Below, piece after piece: positions 35,802-49,800 of a stretch of DNA of 64,000 bases. The stretch lies in the NCBI GenBank assembly GCA_963556495.2, contig OY747716.1:34515318-34579317 (forward strand), written 5' to 3'. The translations under genes were made by a program, and so were the position numbers. The notes under the pieces were generated by a model, which ran no database searches, was not told the origin of the DNA, and was given only the letters and a program-made list of their open reading frames with translations. This DNA is from Valencia hispanica (Eukaryota; Chordata; Actinopteri; Cyprinodontiformes; Valenciidae). The stretch's first letter is position 1; the number at the start of each line of letters is the position of its first letter.

Positions 35802-38800
35802 TTCAATTCAATTCAAAAATACTTTATTGATCCCAGAGGGAATTTAAGTGTTTGTATAGCTCATATAATTAATTCTTTAAGGAGTTGTTGTAGATGATGA
35901 TGGCTGTGGGCAGGAAGGATTTTCTGTAGCGGTCTGTAATGCAGCGAAACTGAAGAAGCCTCCGACTGAAGTCGCTCTGTTGTTGTATGACTGTCTCATG
36001 AAGAGGATGCTCAGGGTTGTCCATAATTTTTTTGATTTTGTGAAGAATCCTTATTTGCATCATCATCTCCAGATGTTCCGCAGTCATCCCAAAAACAGAA
36101 CCAGCCTTCTTTATCAGGTTGTTTAGCCTATTTAAATCCCTGGCTCTGATGCTACTACCGCAACAGATGACGGCTGAAGAGATTACACTCTCCACAACAG
36201 ACTTGTAGAAGATCTCCAGCATCTTGCTGCAAACCTTGAAGGACCTAAGCTTCCTCAAGAAGTACAGTCTGCTCTGTCCCTTCTTGTAGACGGTTTCACT
36301 GTTGCACCTCCATTCCAGTCTGTTGTCAAGGTGAACTCCGAGGTATTTATACTCCTCAACCACCTCCACTTCTTCTCCCATGATGGAAACAGTGTTTGAC
36401 TTATCCCTGTTTCTTCTGAAATCTACAATCATCTCCTTTGTTTTGTTCACATTCAAGGTGAGACGAGTGTTTCCACACCATGTCACAAAGCGGTCCACCA
36501 GCTCTCTGTATTCAGCTTCTTGTCCATCTCTGATACACCCGACAATTGCAGAGTCATCTGAATATTTCTGCAGATGACAGGTCTCTGATTTGTACTGGAA
36601 GTCTGAGGTGTACAGAGTGAAAAGGAATGGTGAGAGTACGGTCCCCTGTGGTGCTCCTGTGCTGCTGACCACCTGGTTTGACACACAATTATTCAGTCTC
36701 ACAAATTGTGGTCTGTTGTTCAGGTAGTCATTGATCCAGGCGATTGTTGAGGGCTCCACCTGTGTCTTTAGGAGTTTCTGACAAACCAAATCAGGCTGAA
36801 TTGTGTTAAATGCACTGGAGAAATCAAAGAACATGATCCTCACAGTGCTGCCTGCTTTGTCCAGATGACAGTGGGTTGGTTGAAGTAGGTGGATGATGGC
36901 ATCTTCAACTCCAACTCCACAGCGATAAGCAAACTGCCGTGGGTCCTGATACGTTCTTGTTTGCTTACTCAAGGGAGCCAACAGGAGTCTCTCCAGGACC
37001 TTCATGATGTGGGATGTCAGGGCAACGGGTCTATAGTCATTGATGACTGATGGTTGAGTTCTTTTTGGTACTGGAACAAGGCAGGATGTCTTCCACAACA
37101 CTGGAACCTTTTCCTGAGTTAGGCTAAGGTTGAAGATGTGCTGCAGAATCCCACAGAGCTGCTCTGCACAGGCCTTCAGGACTCTGGGGCTGACATCATC
37201 TGGACCTGCAGCCTTGTTCCGGTTCAGTTTCTCCAGCTGCCTCTTCACCTGACTTTTGGAGACAGACAAGTGGGAGGGGGAGGCAAAGGGAGTAGCAGCA
37301 TTTCCTGACTTGGTTGAAGTCAAACTTGTGGAATTAGAAGAGTCCATGGCTGAGGTGAAGGATTAAACATCCGAGGTGTAACAGGAAAGCGATTGATCAG
37401 AGGAGAGTGGGATGTCTGTTTGGCTGGGAACAGGAGAGGGGGATGGTGAGCTAGTACCTGAACTGAACCTGTTGAAGAATGTGTTCAGTTCATTGGCTCT
37501 GTCCAGACTTCCATCTATCCAATCCTTCCTGTCCTTAAAACCTTTGATCTTTCTCATTCCTGACCAGACATCTCGGATATTGTTCCTCTGTAGTTTGTTC
37601 TCCAGCTTCTTCCTGTATGCCTCTTTGCTGTCTCCGATCTTGACCTTAAGTTGCTTCTGTATACTCCTCAGTAATTCCCTGTCTCCCTCCCTGAAGGCTC
37701 TTTTTTTCTTGTTTAGCAGTTCCTTCAGGTCACTGGTGATCCAGGGTTTGTCATTAGGGAAGCATCTCACTGTTCTGGTGGGGATGATGTTGTCCACACA
37801 GAAGTTTATATAGTCAGTCACACACTCAGTCATGGCATTGATGTCCTCTCCATGTGCTTGGCAAAGAGTCATCCAGTCTGTGGTTGCAAAACAACCCTGC
37901 AGGGCTTCTTCAGCTTCCTGTGACCATTTTCTCACAGTTCGTTTTGTCACAGGTTGCCTCTGAACAAGTGGTTTGTATTCTGAACAGAGAAAAACAAGAT
38001 TATGATCCGATTGTCCCAGAGGAGGTCTTGGTTTGGACATGTATGCATCCTTTACATTTGCATTAAACAAATCCAAGGTCTTGTTTTCTCTTGTGGTGCA
38101 GCTTACAAACTGTTGAAATGTTGGAACTGTAGTAGAGAGCGAGGCATGATTAAAATCCCCAGATATTGCCACAAATGCATTGGGGTGCTATGTCTGTAGC
38201 TTAGCAACAACGGAACTGATGACATCACATGCAGTGTCAGCAACACCTGAAGGTGGAATGTAAACAACTGCCAAAATTACACTGGTGAACTCTCTTGGTA
38301 AATAATATGGACGAAAACTCACTGCCAAGAGTTCGACATCTGCGCTGCAGAGACAACACTTCACAGTAACATGTCCTGGATGACACCATCTGTTGTTGAC
38401 AAGCACTGCTACTCCACCACCTTTTCTTTATCTGCTCGTCTTCAGATCTCTGTCTGCTCGTACAGTCAGGAAGCCTGGCAGAGAGACGTTGGAGTCGGGG
38501 ATATGATCCAACAGCCACGTCTCAGTAAAACACATAACACTGCATTCACGGTACTCTGGCTGAGTCCTTGTAAGGGCTTGGAGTTCATCCATCTTGTTAG
38601 CCAGTGATCTTACGTTGCCCATTATGATCGATGGAAGAGATGGCTTGAACTTCCTCTTTCTCTGTCTCCTTTTCGCTCCTGCTCTGCCTCCACGTCACCT
38701 CCTTATCAACTCCTCAGGGATTTGTGGCTTCAGTTGAGGTATTATTTCAGCTTTTGCGATGTTAATCAGCTGCTCCCGGCTGTAAACCACATTGTTGCCA

Positions 38801-39040
38801 TGGTTATGCATCATAACAAATTGTCAAAAAGGGAAACATTTACAGCAAAAATCCTTCCAGCTTCACAGCACCAAAAATTAGAAAGTATACAGGTAAAAAA
38901 ATGCAATCTTGTTTAAGAAAAAAGAGGAACCAATGTACAAAAAACCAAAACTTAATATGTAGCCAACAGAGCCAATCCAACATGCAGCCACCCAGAGCAG
39001 CGCAATTCTAGAATTCAGTGCACCATGATGCTTGATCTCG
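35802..39040 (-). mobile_element. near full-length Rex1/L2-like LINE
   Basis: An antisense non-LTR element. The 3' end lies at 35802-35850 (ACTTTATTGATCCC in genome orientation). The single coding frame runs from about 38622 to 35869, and the 5' leader extends to about 39040. Endonuclease and reverse transcriptase are both present (next entry). It differs from the 47-kb L2, which has a different 3' tail. Only point nonsense mutations are seen, no frameshifts, so it is comparatively young. Confidence 0.85.
35869..38622 (-). pseudogene. LINE ORF2-type endonuclease/reverse transcriptase with three in-frame stops
   Basis: One continuous frame on the - strand, broken only by TAA at 38428-38430, TAG at 38188-38190 and TAA at 37363-37365. 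The pieces are 64, 72, 269 and 492 aa. The APE endonuclease motifs in order are NVRSLANKMDEL, CFTETWL, AISGDFNH and QSDHNLVFL. The reverse transcriptase has FFDFSSAFNTI, STGAPQGTVLSPFLF and KYSDDSAIVG, with Ser in place of the usual Ala in the ADD box but both catalytic Asp present. The most downstream stop separates the two enzyme domains. The final 492-aa frame could still encode a reverse transcriptase without endonuclease. Confidence 0.85.
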
Positions 39041-40194
39041 CCATCGTTTAATTGTGTATTCCATTTTGTTTGTTAAATTCCGCAATTCCGTCCGCCTTTC
39101 CCACAGCTCCGTACACTGGTGTGTCTGTGTAGACTACATCTTCTACTGGTTTGAAAAGGCAGCCTGTGATAGGAGGCTTGTTTATCGTTCAAGCATGAAT
39201 GACGACCAAAAAGTCACCCTGCACCCCACTGTTTGAGAAGTAGCCTACTGGTGTAAACATCTGCAGAAATGCAGCAGAGAAAAGGATGGCTGAATTATTT
39301 CAAAATGTTTGCGTTTATTATCATAACTTTAATAAACAGAGGGACAAAGAGGCATGGTAGATTGTTTTGAAACTGCAGTTTAACTTGTAAAAAACAAGAA
39401 GTCACTCACTTGAGCCTCTGACTATTGATGTTACAGTGAAGAAATAATTTTCTTCAGAGCATCCCCTGATGCACACTATTAAATATGTTTACTCAGTTAT
39501 TAGAATGCATGATTTGTCCCTTTCACTAGACCAACTCAGTAAAATAGTGGTTAGTTGTATTTGCGCTTCCCAAAAAAAACGTACAATGATTTAATAAAAA
39601 TGCTTCCCATTGAACAAATTAGTTGGGGGTGGTGCTTTTATTGCAGTGTGTGCCGATAGTCGATAGCTCCCAACAGATTAAATGATGGTTCAGTATTGGC
39701 CTGTTACACCGGAAGTTAGGACAATTTGATAAAACTGGCTGACATGTGAGTCATTCCATCACCAACCAGCTGACAAGGCTCCAGTTAGGGTTAACTGGAA
39801 CAGTCCCAACCAGTCTGCCAAAAACCTTTTGAAATGCCTCTGTTGCTTGGAGCCCCTGTGTGGTCACCAACTGTATGGGTAGGGCCAGCTCCTCGGCATG
39901 TCACACTCCAAGACCGGTTGTATCTCTGAGCACAGCTTTTGCAGGATTGCCATTGGAACCCTAAAGCAGCTGATGAGCCTATCGCCAGAATGTCCTTGTG
40001 GTTTCTTAATACATGCTCTCCTCACGCTGCACAACTTACAATATGCTCTAATAATTATTTTTATTAATAATAATAATAATATATTTTCTCATGTAGTTAC
40101 ATACATATTTTAGTTGTTAAACTTCTGTTTCATATCACAAACTGCTCTCAGCATATCTTATAAATATTGCCAATAAGCAAATAAACGCATGTCT

Positions 40195-40760
40195 ATTATT
40201 CAACCTTTATTTAACCAGTTAAAAGCCCCATTGAGATCAAGACCTCTTTCACAAGAGTGATCTGGCTAAGAAAGGCAGGAGTACACACTATAGTGGACAA
40301 GACACATAGACAACAATCACAAAAACAAAGATTGAAATATATTAAGTGTAAGCTGTTTGACAAATAAAATAGTTATTTTGACAGTTAATAATTTTAAAGA
40401 TAAATGCAAAATATCATTCAATCTTGAGGCATAACAGTTTTCAATTATCTGAAGAAAAGTACATAAATAAGTAGGAACCAAGCCAATGAGAGTCTAGTAA
40501 ATCAGAGTCATCCAGTGTGTATATCGCATTCAAGAAAAGCATGCAAGCTTCACACTGGTGGGTTAGGCGGCTACAACCAGTGATGAATTTCAGAGTGGCA
40601 GACCGGACTCGGGGACTGTAGCCAGCTGGTTGGATCACACATATACACAACATTGCTATAATCAAGTACAGGCAAAAAAGTAGCTGATATCCCAAGCTGC
40701 TAAGCTCTGGTGGAAAAAAATGACTTGTTTTCTTAGTAAAAACCAAGCTTCACCCTTAAT
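40195..40760 (-). mobile_element. LINE 3' relic (different family)
   Basis: On the - strand the frame at 40441-40746 has FITGCSRLTHQC and 'SHWLGSYLFMY'. These match the reverse transcriptase C-terminus of a fish LINE in which FITGCxxLTHHC and LSHWYxFIYK occur. The 3' end (40195-40260) has the CTTTATTTAACCAGTTAAAA and CATTGAGATCAAGACCTCTT motif. It is possibly an I-clade (Nimb-like) element. Confidence 0.6.
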
Positions 40761-41350
40761 TTGGAGATTAAATGTTTAACATAAATGTTTAACATATAGC
40801 TCGAGAGCTTTACCTTGGACAGGGGATGTTCTCAGAGGACATGGATGGATTTGAAAAAGGCATTATTTGGTATTTTTTAGCATTTAAGACCAGTTCTAGT
40901 TGCTCATGACAAATTTACACTGCATCAAAATTGTGCTGTAGCGATTATAAATGCCTGCAATGCATGTGTATGTAAGCTATGGAGTTGCGCTCTTTGTCCA
41001 CTTTGTCATTCAGCACGGCCTTGCACAACATGGAAAACCCTGTAGCTCCCTGTGGATAAAAACCGCTCGAACTGTATAATCAATCAGAATAACGGCCGCT
41101 CTTTGGTTTGTGTTTGTGAAAAGCTGAGGTTTTATTGCGGTTTTATCCTCCTCTAGCAGAGTGTTTTCATATCAGCACTCACTCTGATTCAGTGTCAATC
41201 TCTCTAGTTTCTGCTGGCAAATAATCCTTTAAACAAACAAATCACTTTTGCTTTAATGTCTTCTTATTCTGTGCCCTGTCCTGCATATATCCTCACATCA
41301 GAGACGGCTATGTATTGGTACTGTATAACAGTGGTGTCATCGTATTCTGA

Positions 41351-42762
<1,412 letters not shown>

Positions 42763-44958
42763 TAAGATGTGTTTTAATTAATGTCAATCTTGCAATGCTA
42801 AACTATACATTTACAATCACAGGTTTCTTATTTATGTTGTGTTGGTTTCTTATGTTCGCATTTAGGTTCTTGTAGCTTTCACCTTGTTGATTCAATAGGT
42901 TAGTTCTAAACAATATATGTAGAAAAAGATTGCACCATGACGCTTCAGATCAGATTCAGAAGCGTCTAATCATGAGAAATTATCCAGAGTCATCCTGGAT
43001 TGTGGTCGATATTTATAAGGCCCTAAGTTTTTTAGTTTACAAATTAAATTTGTTTTCCTTTAACTATTAAAGCTCCGAGATCAGCTGAATTTGTTATTCT
43101 TTCATTCCAACATCAACCTTTCAAAGAACACCAGACACAGCTCATTCGATTTTGAGTTACTGCAGTTAATCCCTGTTAGGTTCAAAACAAGTTGAAGATA
43201 CTTCAGACTTTGTCATCATAACTTCCTTCATATCATGGGCTCAGACCTAGAATGTGGTGCAATTATGAGTTGTGCAATATAATTTATTTAGCAATATCAA
43301 CTCCTTTTTGTTGCCAGTGAGAAACCCCAGCTAAATTTGTCACAAAGAAAAATGTTACATTGTTTAAGTTTCTTAATATTTGTCTGAGCAAAATATACGT
43401 GGAAACAATGTTGTAGGTTTAGTTCAAATCCAAAAAAATTTTCTCATAAATACTGACAGAAGTAACTGCTTTGTTTTTGTCTTACCTGAACACATTTAAA
43501 CGTCCATTAAGTTTCTGCTTAGAGATCTGAATATAAAATATGTTCAAAAGGTCTTCCTAAACTTTTTAAACAGAGATTTGAAATAATGTGATAAAAACAG
43601 TGAGACAGATGAGCAGCAGTGCAATGATATTGTGAAAACACTGGCGTTGCTTTTAGCAGATATACCTTAATACTCACGGCTGTTATAATGCAATCTCTTA
43701 TGAAAATAGAAATGCTAATTATGTTAATGTAGGGCTGTAAAGTAAAGTATTTCCACCCACGGAAATCTTTTTGTCATGCTTGAATGTGTTGAAGCAAGTT
43801 TATTTCCCATCAATGCTACTTTTGGATGTCATAACCCAGTATTATCCAGAAAGTCTGTCTTCTTTGTAAAAATAGAATGCATTATGATTAGAGGAAAGAC
43901 AACAGCTGACACAAGGCAGGGGATGCAATTAGGAAACCAGAATTAGTTATCAAAGGAGAGCAGAGGGAAATATTGTACCTAAGAAAAATACATGAAAGAT
44001 GCATTAAAGAACAGAGAAAATGAACTAATTTCAATAAAGTAAATCAGGAAAACCTTAAAATAACCACAAAATCATTACAAGAAAAGCAAGAAGATGATGA
44101 AAAAGTTTAACAAACCTAGAAATGGCAAAAGTCCATTGCACCTAAAAAGCACAAAACATCCTAATTTTATTGAAGTTTAACTCTGGCCAAATCATGACAA
44201 ACCATAACTCTTACATTATCTTGAAAAACATGTATAACTGTGCAATTACGTTTAATTTTCTAATGGATGATAAAGGGAGAGAAGGTGACCTTAAGCAGTG
44301 ATTATTTATAGATGGATATTATCTTATTAGGAAGAGGAGAAAACACCATTAGGAAATAGGATGTCATAGCAGCTTTACTCAGCATGACTATGATTCTTCT
44401 GTCTCCTGTGCAAGTTCTCCCTTTTCATTGTAGTTGCAGTAGAAGGACTGGAAAAGAGGCTGCTGGAAAGACAGATGACAAGAAAACTCTTACCATATAA
44501 ACCCTGCTGGTTCTGCCAGAGCCAGTGGAAACATTAACTCCAAGATTTATTTTGTCTCTTGGCTACAGTTTCTGCAAATCTACATGAAAAATTGAAAGTT
44601 AAGTCATATATACGCCTGAGCACATTCCAAGTCTCATTTAAAGCTTACCATGCAGAGGATGGAATATATTTTTGACAGTTTTTTACACTCTTGTCACAGC
44701 AGATTATTATCTCTGCTCTTTTAACTGCATTAAGCAATAATACTCAAAAGGAAACTATGACCGCTACAGGCTACAGCAGAACGTCTCTCTACTGCCAATT
44801 ACTGCATAGCAGCTACGGTAACGAGAGGATTTTATTTAGCTTTAATAAAGCATTTCATTTCACCTCCAGGCGGAAGATTGGCAGAGTGAGATTTGTGGGT
44901 GTCCAATGGTCAGGTTGTATAATTAACAGGTCAGTCACAAGCACACATGACGACCCAG

Positions 44959-45400
44959 CAAGTCAATTTTATTTGTATAGCACACTTTCAACAGGATAAT
45001 TCAAGGTGCTTTACATGATTTGGTGATAATGAAGAACATAGAAAATAACAATTGGAATTCAAAAGCAGCAATTTAGCATGAAACACACACAACACATGAT
45101 ACACAATAAAGCATGAAAAACAGCAATAAAGCATGAACACATGTGATGCATAAGACATTAATCGTTTACTCAAAGACAGTTCTAAGCAGATGAGTTTTTA
45201 GTTTTGATTTAAAGCAGCTCCGTGTTTCAGTAGCTCTGCAGTCGCCAGGAAGTCTGTTCCAGATAAGGGGAGCATAGAAACTGAAAGCTTCTATGCTTCC
45301 CTATTCCATCAATCCATTATCTGTACCCGTCCATCCTTTACAGGGTTGCGGGGGGCTAGTGCCTATCTCCAGCAGTCACAGGGCGAGATGCTCCCCTTTT
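44959..45400 (-). repeat. L2 3' fragment followed by an RTE-type tail
   Basis: 44959-45300 has TTTTATTTGTATAGCACACT and 'AAGGTGCTTTACATGATTTG', then further in TCTGTTCCAGATAAGGGGAG. This is the same L2 family as 31311. Directly after it, 45305-45400 reads 'ATCCATTATCTGTACCC' and GTTGCGGGGGGCTAG, the antisense tail of the RTE/SINE type seen at 50660. Confidence 0.7.
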
Positions 45401-47357
45401 AATACTGGATAAATAATTTGATTCATTAAATATATTTACTACAGTGGGTGCAAAAGTAAGGATACAAAGAAAGTTCCTAGACACTGTCTTTACTATCTTA
45501 TTGGACTCTTTTGGAGGAAGAACAGGCATCATCTCCAGAACCAGTCACCATTAAGCCTGTACAGTCCTTACATCAACTGGCAGTCTCAAGCTGGTAAGCT
45601 AACCAGGGGTTGAAATCCCATTTCATTTTTGGGGGAACAATAAAGAGTAAAATTTCAGAGAGTAATTCTTGGGGGGACATGAAAAAAAATTATCTCTCCT
45701 GCTTCTTTGCAACTTGCCTTGCAGGGTGGGCCTTCATCATGTTAAATAATATTATGGAATGTTACATAGTAGTAGAGAGAGCATTGTTCTGTATTAGTCC
45801 ATATTCTACCTGTATATAGGTTTTTCTACATACAACCAGCAATATCAACAATAGTATTAGGTGGAAGTTGGCATTGATGCACTTTTATGACCACATCTAA
45901 CAACATTTCTTTGCACCCTTCTCTAATTTCCACTATAGTCCATCAAACTAACTTAAAAATAAATAAAACTTAAGCTCAAAATACAATTCCAAAACTATTA
46001 ATGAAATACTTTCAAGAATAATTCAACATCAAACATGTCCTGAAATTACATGGCTACTTTTACTAGCAGAGCAACTAGCAGAGCAACAACTGCATAGATC
46101 AGGTGTGGACAGATGTGAAGCCTAAAGGTACAGTACTTTAACATCTCTGTAATCTCATCATCTGTGTAATCTCTGTAATCTTTTCACAATAAAGAGAGAA
46201 GACGCAATCTAAAAAATGAAGTGAAAGCTGCTGATTTTATTCTGTAGTTTGTCAGTAAGCTACCCGCTGTGATCAGCAGCAACACAATGAGATAATCAGA
46301 CCCGCTGCATCGGTAAAAACTGCTGAACCGGGATGAATATCTCTCAAAATGTACAACTTAATACCAACTTCAGTGGGGTTTCATTTTTGCTTTTCATGGT
46401 GCTGAATCAGAGGCTGTGGTAGACTATTTGTCATTTTGACCGACGGGGTCAAAGGAAATCCTGTCATAATCCATTTTTACCCGTCTGTTTTTAAAGTGGT
46501 AGTCAAATTTAATAGTATTTAGTTTTTTTATTCAGTTTAATATTCAATCTAAACAAGCTGATCAGAGAATCCACATTGCGCTATCACACATTAAGCTCTT
46601 GAATCCAGGTCATTTCTTTTTCCACAGAGCCAAAAATTACTGATTGTGGCCCCATGAACTACATATAAACAATGAAATTAAACGATAGCCCTTACAACTT
46701 CCTCGTTTCGCATCTTCAGAGGCTCATGAAGTTTTGGACTTTTGCTTAGTACTGATCATCACTCACTGTTGACTTCTCTTGGGGGGCTGAATCTGCACTC
46801 CGTTGCCACACTGGGGACTGAATTACAAGCGCAACTTCAGTCAAAGCTTTGAAATCAGGGAAGATTTCTGCAAATGAAGTGATCAGAAGATGGAAAAACT
46901 CTCTATTACTTCAGCGGGAGGAAGTCCCGGATCATGTGTCTCTTTTGCGCAGGTGCTTGGCACACAACGGGCTCTTCAGGGTGTGCTCCAAAGCCTCCAT
47001 AACTCTTCAACTCGCTGTCAGCTCACGGATAGCGACATGAGAAGATGCTCGGATGCTCTCACAGGAATGTCTTTTTTTAACTATTGATTTGTCTCTGCAC
47101 CAAGTGGTCAGGGGTATGAACACTAATCTATCAACATGGCAGGCAGCCTTCAGATTTATCTGTCACCATTCTAAAAAAAACACCTGTCAAATACTGAAAA
47201 TATTCAGTTAATGCGATCCCTGGCGGAAGAAAACGCTGTTGTGCTTGATTTTTTTAAATGATTCTCGGCAGTTAACTTTACTCTGCTGCTCATCTGAAAC
47301 TTTCAATCCAAAACCGAGCTGCGCTGTTTCCTTTATTGCCCGCTTTTGTGATCTTTC

Positions 47358-49800
47358 AAATCAAATCAAATCAAACTTTATTTATGAAGCGCTTTTCATA
47401 CAAGAAGTTGCATCACAAAGTGCTTTACAGATTAAAATGACCCCACATAAAACCACCTTCCCTTCCTACCCCCACAGATTTAAAAGCATGGTCACAGTTA
47501 TACCCCCCTCCCCCCAACCCATCTCCCATGCACACACACAGTTAAAAGAAAAGGTAAAAAAGGACATTGGGCCGAGTGCAGATGACCCATGCAAGGAAAC
47601 GCCATCAGAGGAGCCATCTGCCCCGGCAGCAGTAAATTAACAGCACCAGCCGAGGCACTGACACAGGGCACCCAGTGGAGGCAAGGCCAAGACCCCCACC
47701 TCCACCCAAGCTCCACCTGGAGAGCACCCAGGCAGCTACAGCCGACCACCACTCCCGGGGCAGAGGGCTCCCACAGAGGAAACACTGGAACGGGGATTAA
47801 GATAAATTAAAGTATAAAAAGAAACGGTAAATTAATGTGCTAAGATTGAAAAGTAAAACTGATAAAAATATAATCATATAAAACATCCAAAGCAATTAAA
47901 CAAACAGTGATAAATAATAATCAGTTAAAAGCTAAGCTAAAAAGGTGAGTCTTGAGCCTGCTCTTAAAAACATGAATATTCTCTGCAGCCCTGAGGTCCT
48001 CTGGCAGCCTGTTCCAGAGGTGAGGGCCATAAAACTGGAAAGACGCCTCGCCATGCTTGTGTGTCCTGACTTTTGGGGTGACAAGGAGACGGCTGCCAGA
48101 GGAGCGCAGAGACCGCGAAGGTTTATATGGTAAAAGCAGTTCAGAGAGATAAGAAGGCCCAAGACAATTAAGACACTTAAAAACCATTAAAAGAACCTTA
48201 AAGTCGATCCTGAAATGTACGGGGAGCCAATGCAATGATTTTAAGACCGGTGTAATGTGCTCCCGCCTCCTGGTCTTCGTCAGGACACGTGCTGCTGAAT
48301 TTTGTAGTAGTTGTAAACCTGATATACTCTTTTTGGGAAGACCAGAAAGCAGGGCATTACAGTAATCAATTCTACTGGAGATAAAAGCATGCATCAGTGT
48401 CTCCGTATTGGCCCGAGACAGAATGGGGCGGACTCTGGCGATGTTCTTTAGTTGATAAAAACCTATTTTAGTGATATTTTTTATGTGAGGAATAAAAGTC
48501 AGCTCAGAGTCAAAAATCACGCCCAGGTTCTTCACTTGTAAAGAGAGATTAAAAGACAGTGATTGTAGTTTTGGTAAAAGTTTCTCTCTCTGAGCCTCAG
48601 GACCGATGACTAAAACTTCAGTTTTGTCCTGGTTGAGCTGGAGAAAGTTTTCTGCCATCCAGGATTTAATGTCTAAAATGCAGTTAAAAAGTGCATCCAT
48701 TGGCCGTGTGTCATCGGGAGACATGGAGATGTATAACTGTGTATCATCAGCATAACTGTGAAAGTTAACTCCATGTCTCCTGATGACGCTGCCAAGAGGG
48801 AGCATATAAAGGTTAAAAAGCACTGGGCCTAAAATTGAACCCTGGGGCACACCACATGTAATCCTATGGACCCTAGAGGAGCAGGTATCTAAACTTACCA
48901 TAAAAGTCCTGTCTGTGAGATAGGATGTGAACCATTTGCGAACAGCACCAGAGAGGCCGATCTGTTTTAAACGGGTTAAAAGAATAGTGTGATCCACTGT
49001 ATCGAAGGCAGCGCTTAGATCCAGTAGAACCAACACTGTCACCTTCTGAGCGTCATGATTTATTCTAAAATCATTTAAAATCTTCAGAAGGGCCGTCTCT
49101 GTGCTGTGGTTCACCCTAAAACCAGACTGAAATTTCTCCAGGACATTGTGCTCATTAATAAAATCATTAAGTTGAATTAAAACTAGCTTTTCTAAAACCT
49201 TGCTTAAAAATGGTAAGTTAGATACCGGTCTAAAATTATTAAAATCATTAAAATCTAAATTGCTCTTCTTCAGCAGGGGCTTCACTTCCGCCCCTTTAAA
49301 GGCGGCAGGAAAGACCCCCGTCTGAAGGGAGCAATTCATCATGGTTAAAATCTCATCCCTAAAAGATTCATAAAATGGCTTAAAAAATGAAGTGGGAATC
49401 GGGTCCAAAACACATGTGGTGGGCCTCACTGAGGAGAAAACTTTATCAAGAGTCCCAGCTTCTACCAGGACAAAACTGTCCAGCGTTTCCTCTGGTAGAG
49501 ACACACATTCAGATTTGTCTAAAACCATGTTACACTGAGAAGATAAAATATTACATCTGATGGTGTCTACCTTCCCTCTGAAGTGGTCTGCGAACTCCTC
49601 ACAAAGAGTGTTTGAGGGGGTTTTCTGAAATGCATTAGTAGCTCTGTTAAAAAGTTTATCAATGGTGGAAAAAAGGATTTTAGGATTATTTTTATTGTCT
49701 GATATGATTTTTGCAAAGTAAGCATTTCTTGAATTTCTTACAGCATTATTATAGGCATTATTATAGGATTTCAACAAATAAAAACGCATCATTTTGCATT
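47358..49800 (-). mobile_element. 5'-truncated L2 LINE with open reverse transcriptase frame
   Basis: The 3' end lies at 47358-47455 with tandem TTTGA units (antisense), followed on the - strand side by a long 3' region and a 623-aa frame. The endonuclease is missing because of truncation near 49800. No clear target duplication was found. The low decay suggests a fairly recent insertion. Confidence 0.9.
47921..49792 (-). CDS. L2 reverse transcriptase, uninterrupted 623-aa frame
   Basis: The frame starts at an internal Met before a linker (SRNAYFAKIISDN). It then runs through FRPVSNLPFLSKVLEKLV, LLDLSAAFDTVDHTILL (catalytic Asp), GVPQGSILGPVLF and FHSYADDTQLYIS (catalytic Asp pair), and on to FYGPHLWNRLPEDLR and the stop. 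All palm motifs look intact. It lacks the N-terminal endonuclease and any promoter of its own, so autonomous activity is not expected. It is antisense to plxdc2, so it is not read in that transcript. Confidence 0.85.
   Translation of the reverse strand: MMRFYLLKSYNNAYNNAVRNSRNAYFAKIISDNKNNPKILFSTIDKLFNRATNAFQKTPSNTLCEEFADHFRGKVDTIRCNILSSQCNMVLDKSECVSLPEETLDSFVLVEAGTLDKVFSSVRPTTCVLDPIPTSFFKPFYESFRDEILTMMNCSLQTGVFPAAFKGAEVKPLLKKSNLDFNDFNNFRPVSNLPFLSKVLEKLVLIQLNDFINEHNVLEKFQSGFRVNHSTETALLKILNDFRINHDAQKVTVLVLLDLSAAFDTVDHTILLTRLKQIGLSGAVRKWFTSYLTDRTFMVSLDTCSSRVHRITCGVPQGSILGPVLFNLYMLPLGSVIRRHGVNFHSYADDTQLYISMSPDDTRPMDALFNCILDIKSWMAENFLQLNQDKTEVLVIGPEAQREKLLPKLQSLSFNLSLQVKNLGVIFDSELTFIPHIKNITKIGFYQLKNIARVRPILSRANTETLMHAFISSRIDYCNALLSGLPKKSISGLQLLQNSAARVLTKTRRREHITPVLKSLHWLPVHFRIDFKVLLMVFKCLNCLGPSYLSELLLPYKPSRSLRSSGSRLLVTPKVRTHKHGEASFQFYGPHLWNRLPEDLRAAENIHVFKSRLKTHLFSLAFN

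Larger units (their letters stand above)
35470..39250. mobile_element. hAT-like element split by a LINE
   Basis: The left end CAGTGGCTCTCAATT starts at 35470 after GCGTAAAC (35462-35469). The right end has TTTGAGAAGTAGCCTACTG to 39250, followed by GTGTAAAC (39251-39258). The 7-of-8 matching 8-bp flanks and hAT-style termini suggest one element. Its centre is occupied by the antisense LINE at about 35802-39040. Remaining hAT sequence is about 330 bp left and 200 bp right, with no transposase, so probably a MITE. Confidence 0.55.

Noticed and set aside
37412..37813. 133-aa + strand frame
   Set aside because: Complementary shadow of the LINE coding frame on the - strand.
47239..47810. Pro-rich frames on both strands
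   Set aside because: They fall in the 3' region of the antisense L2 element.
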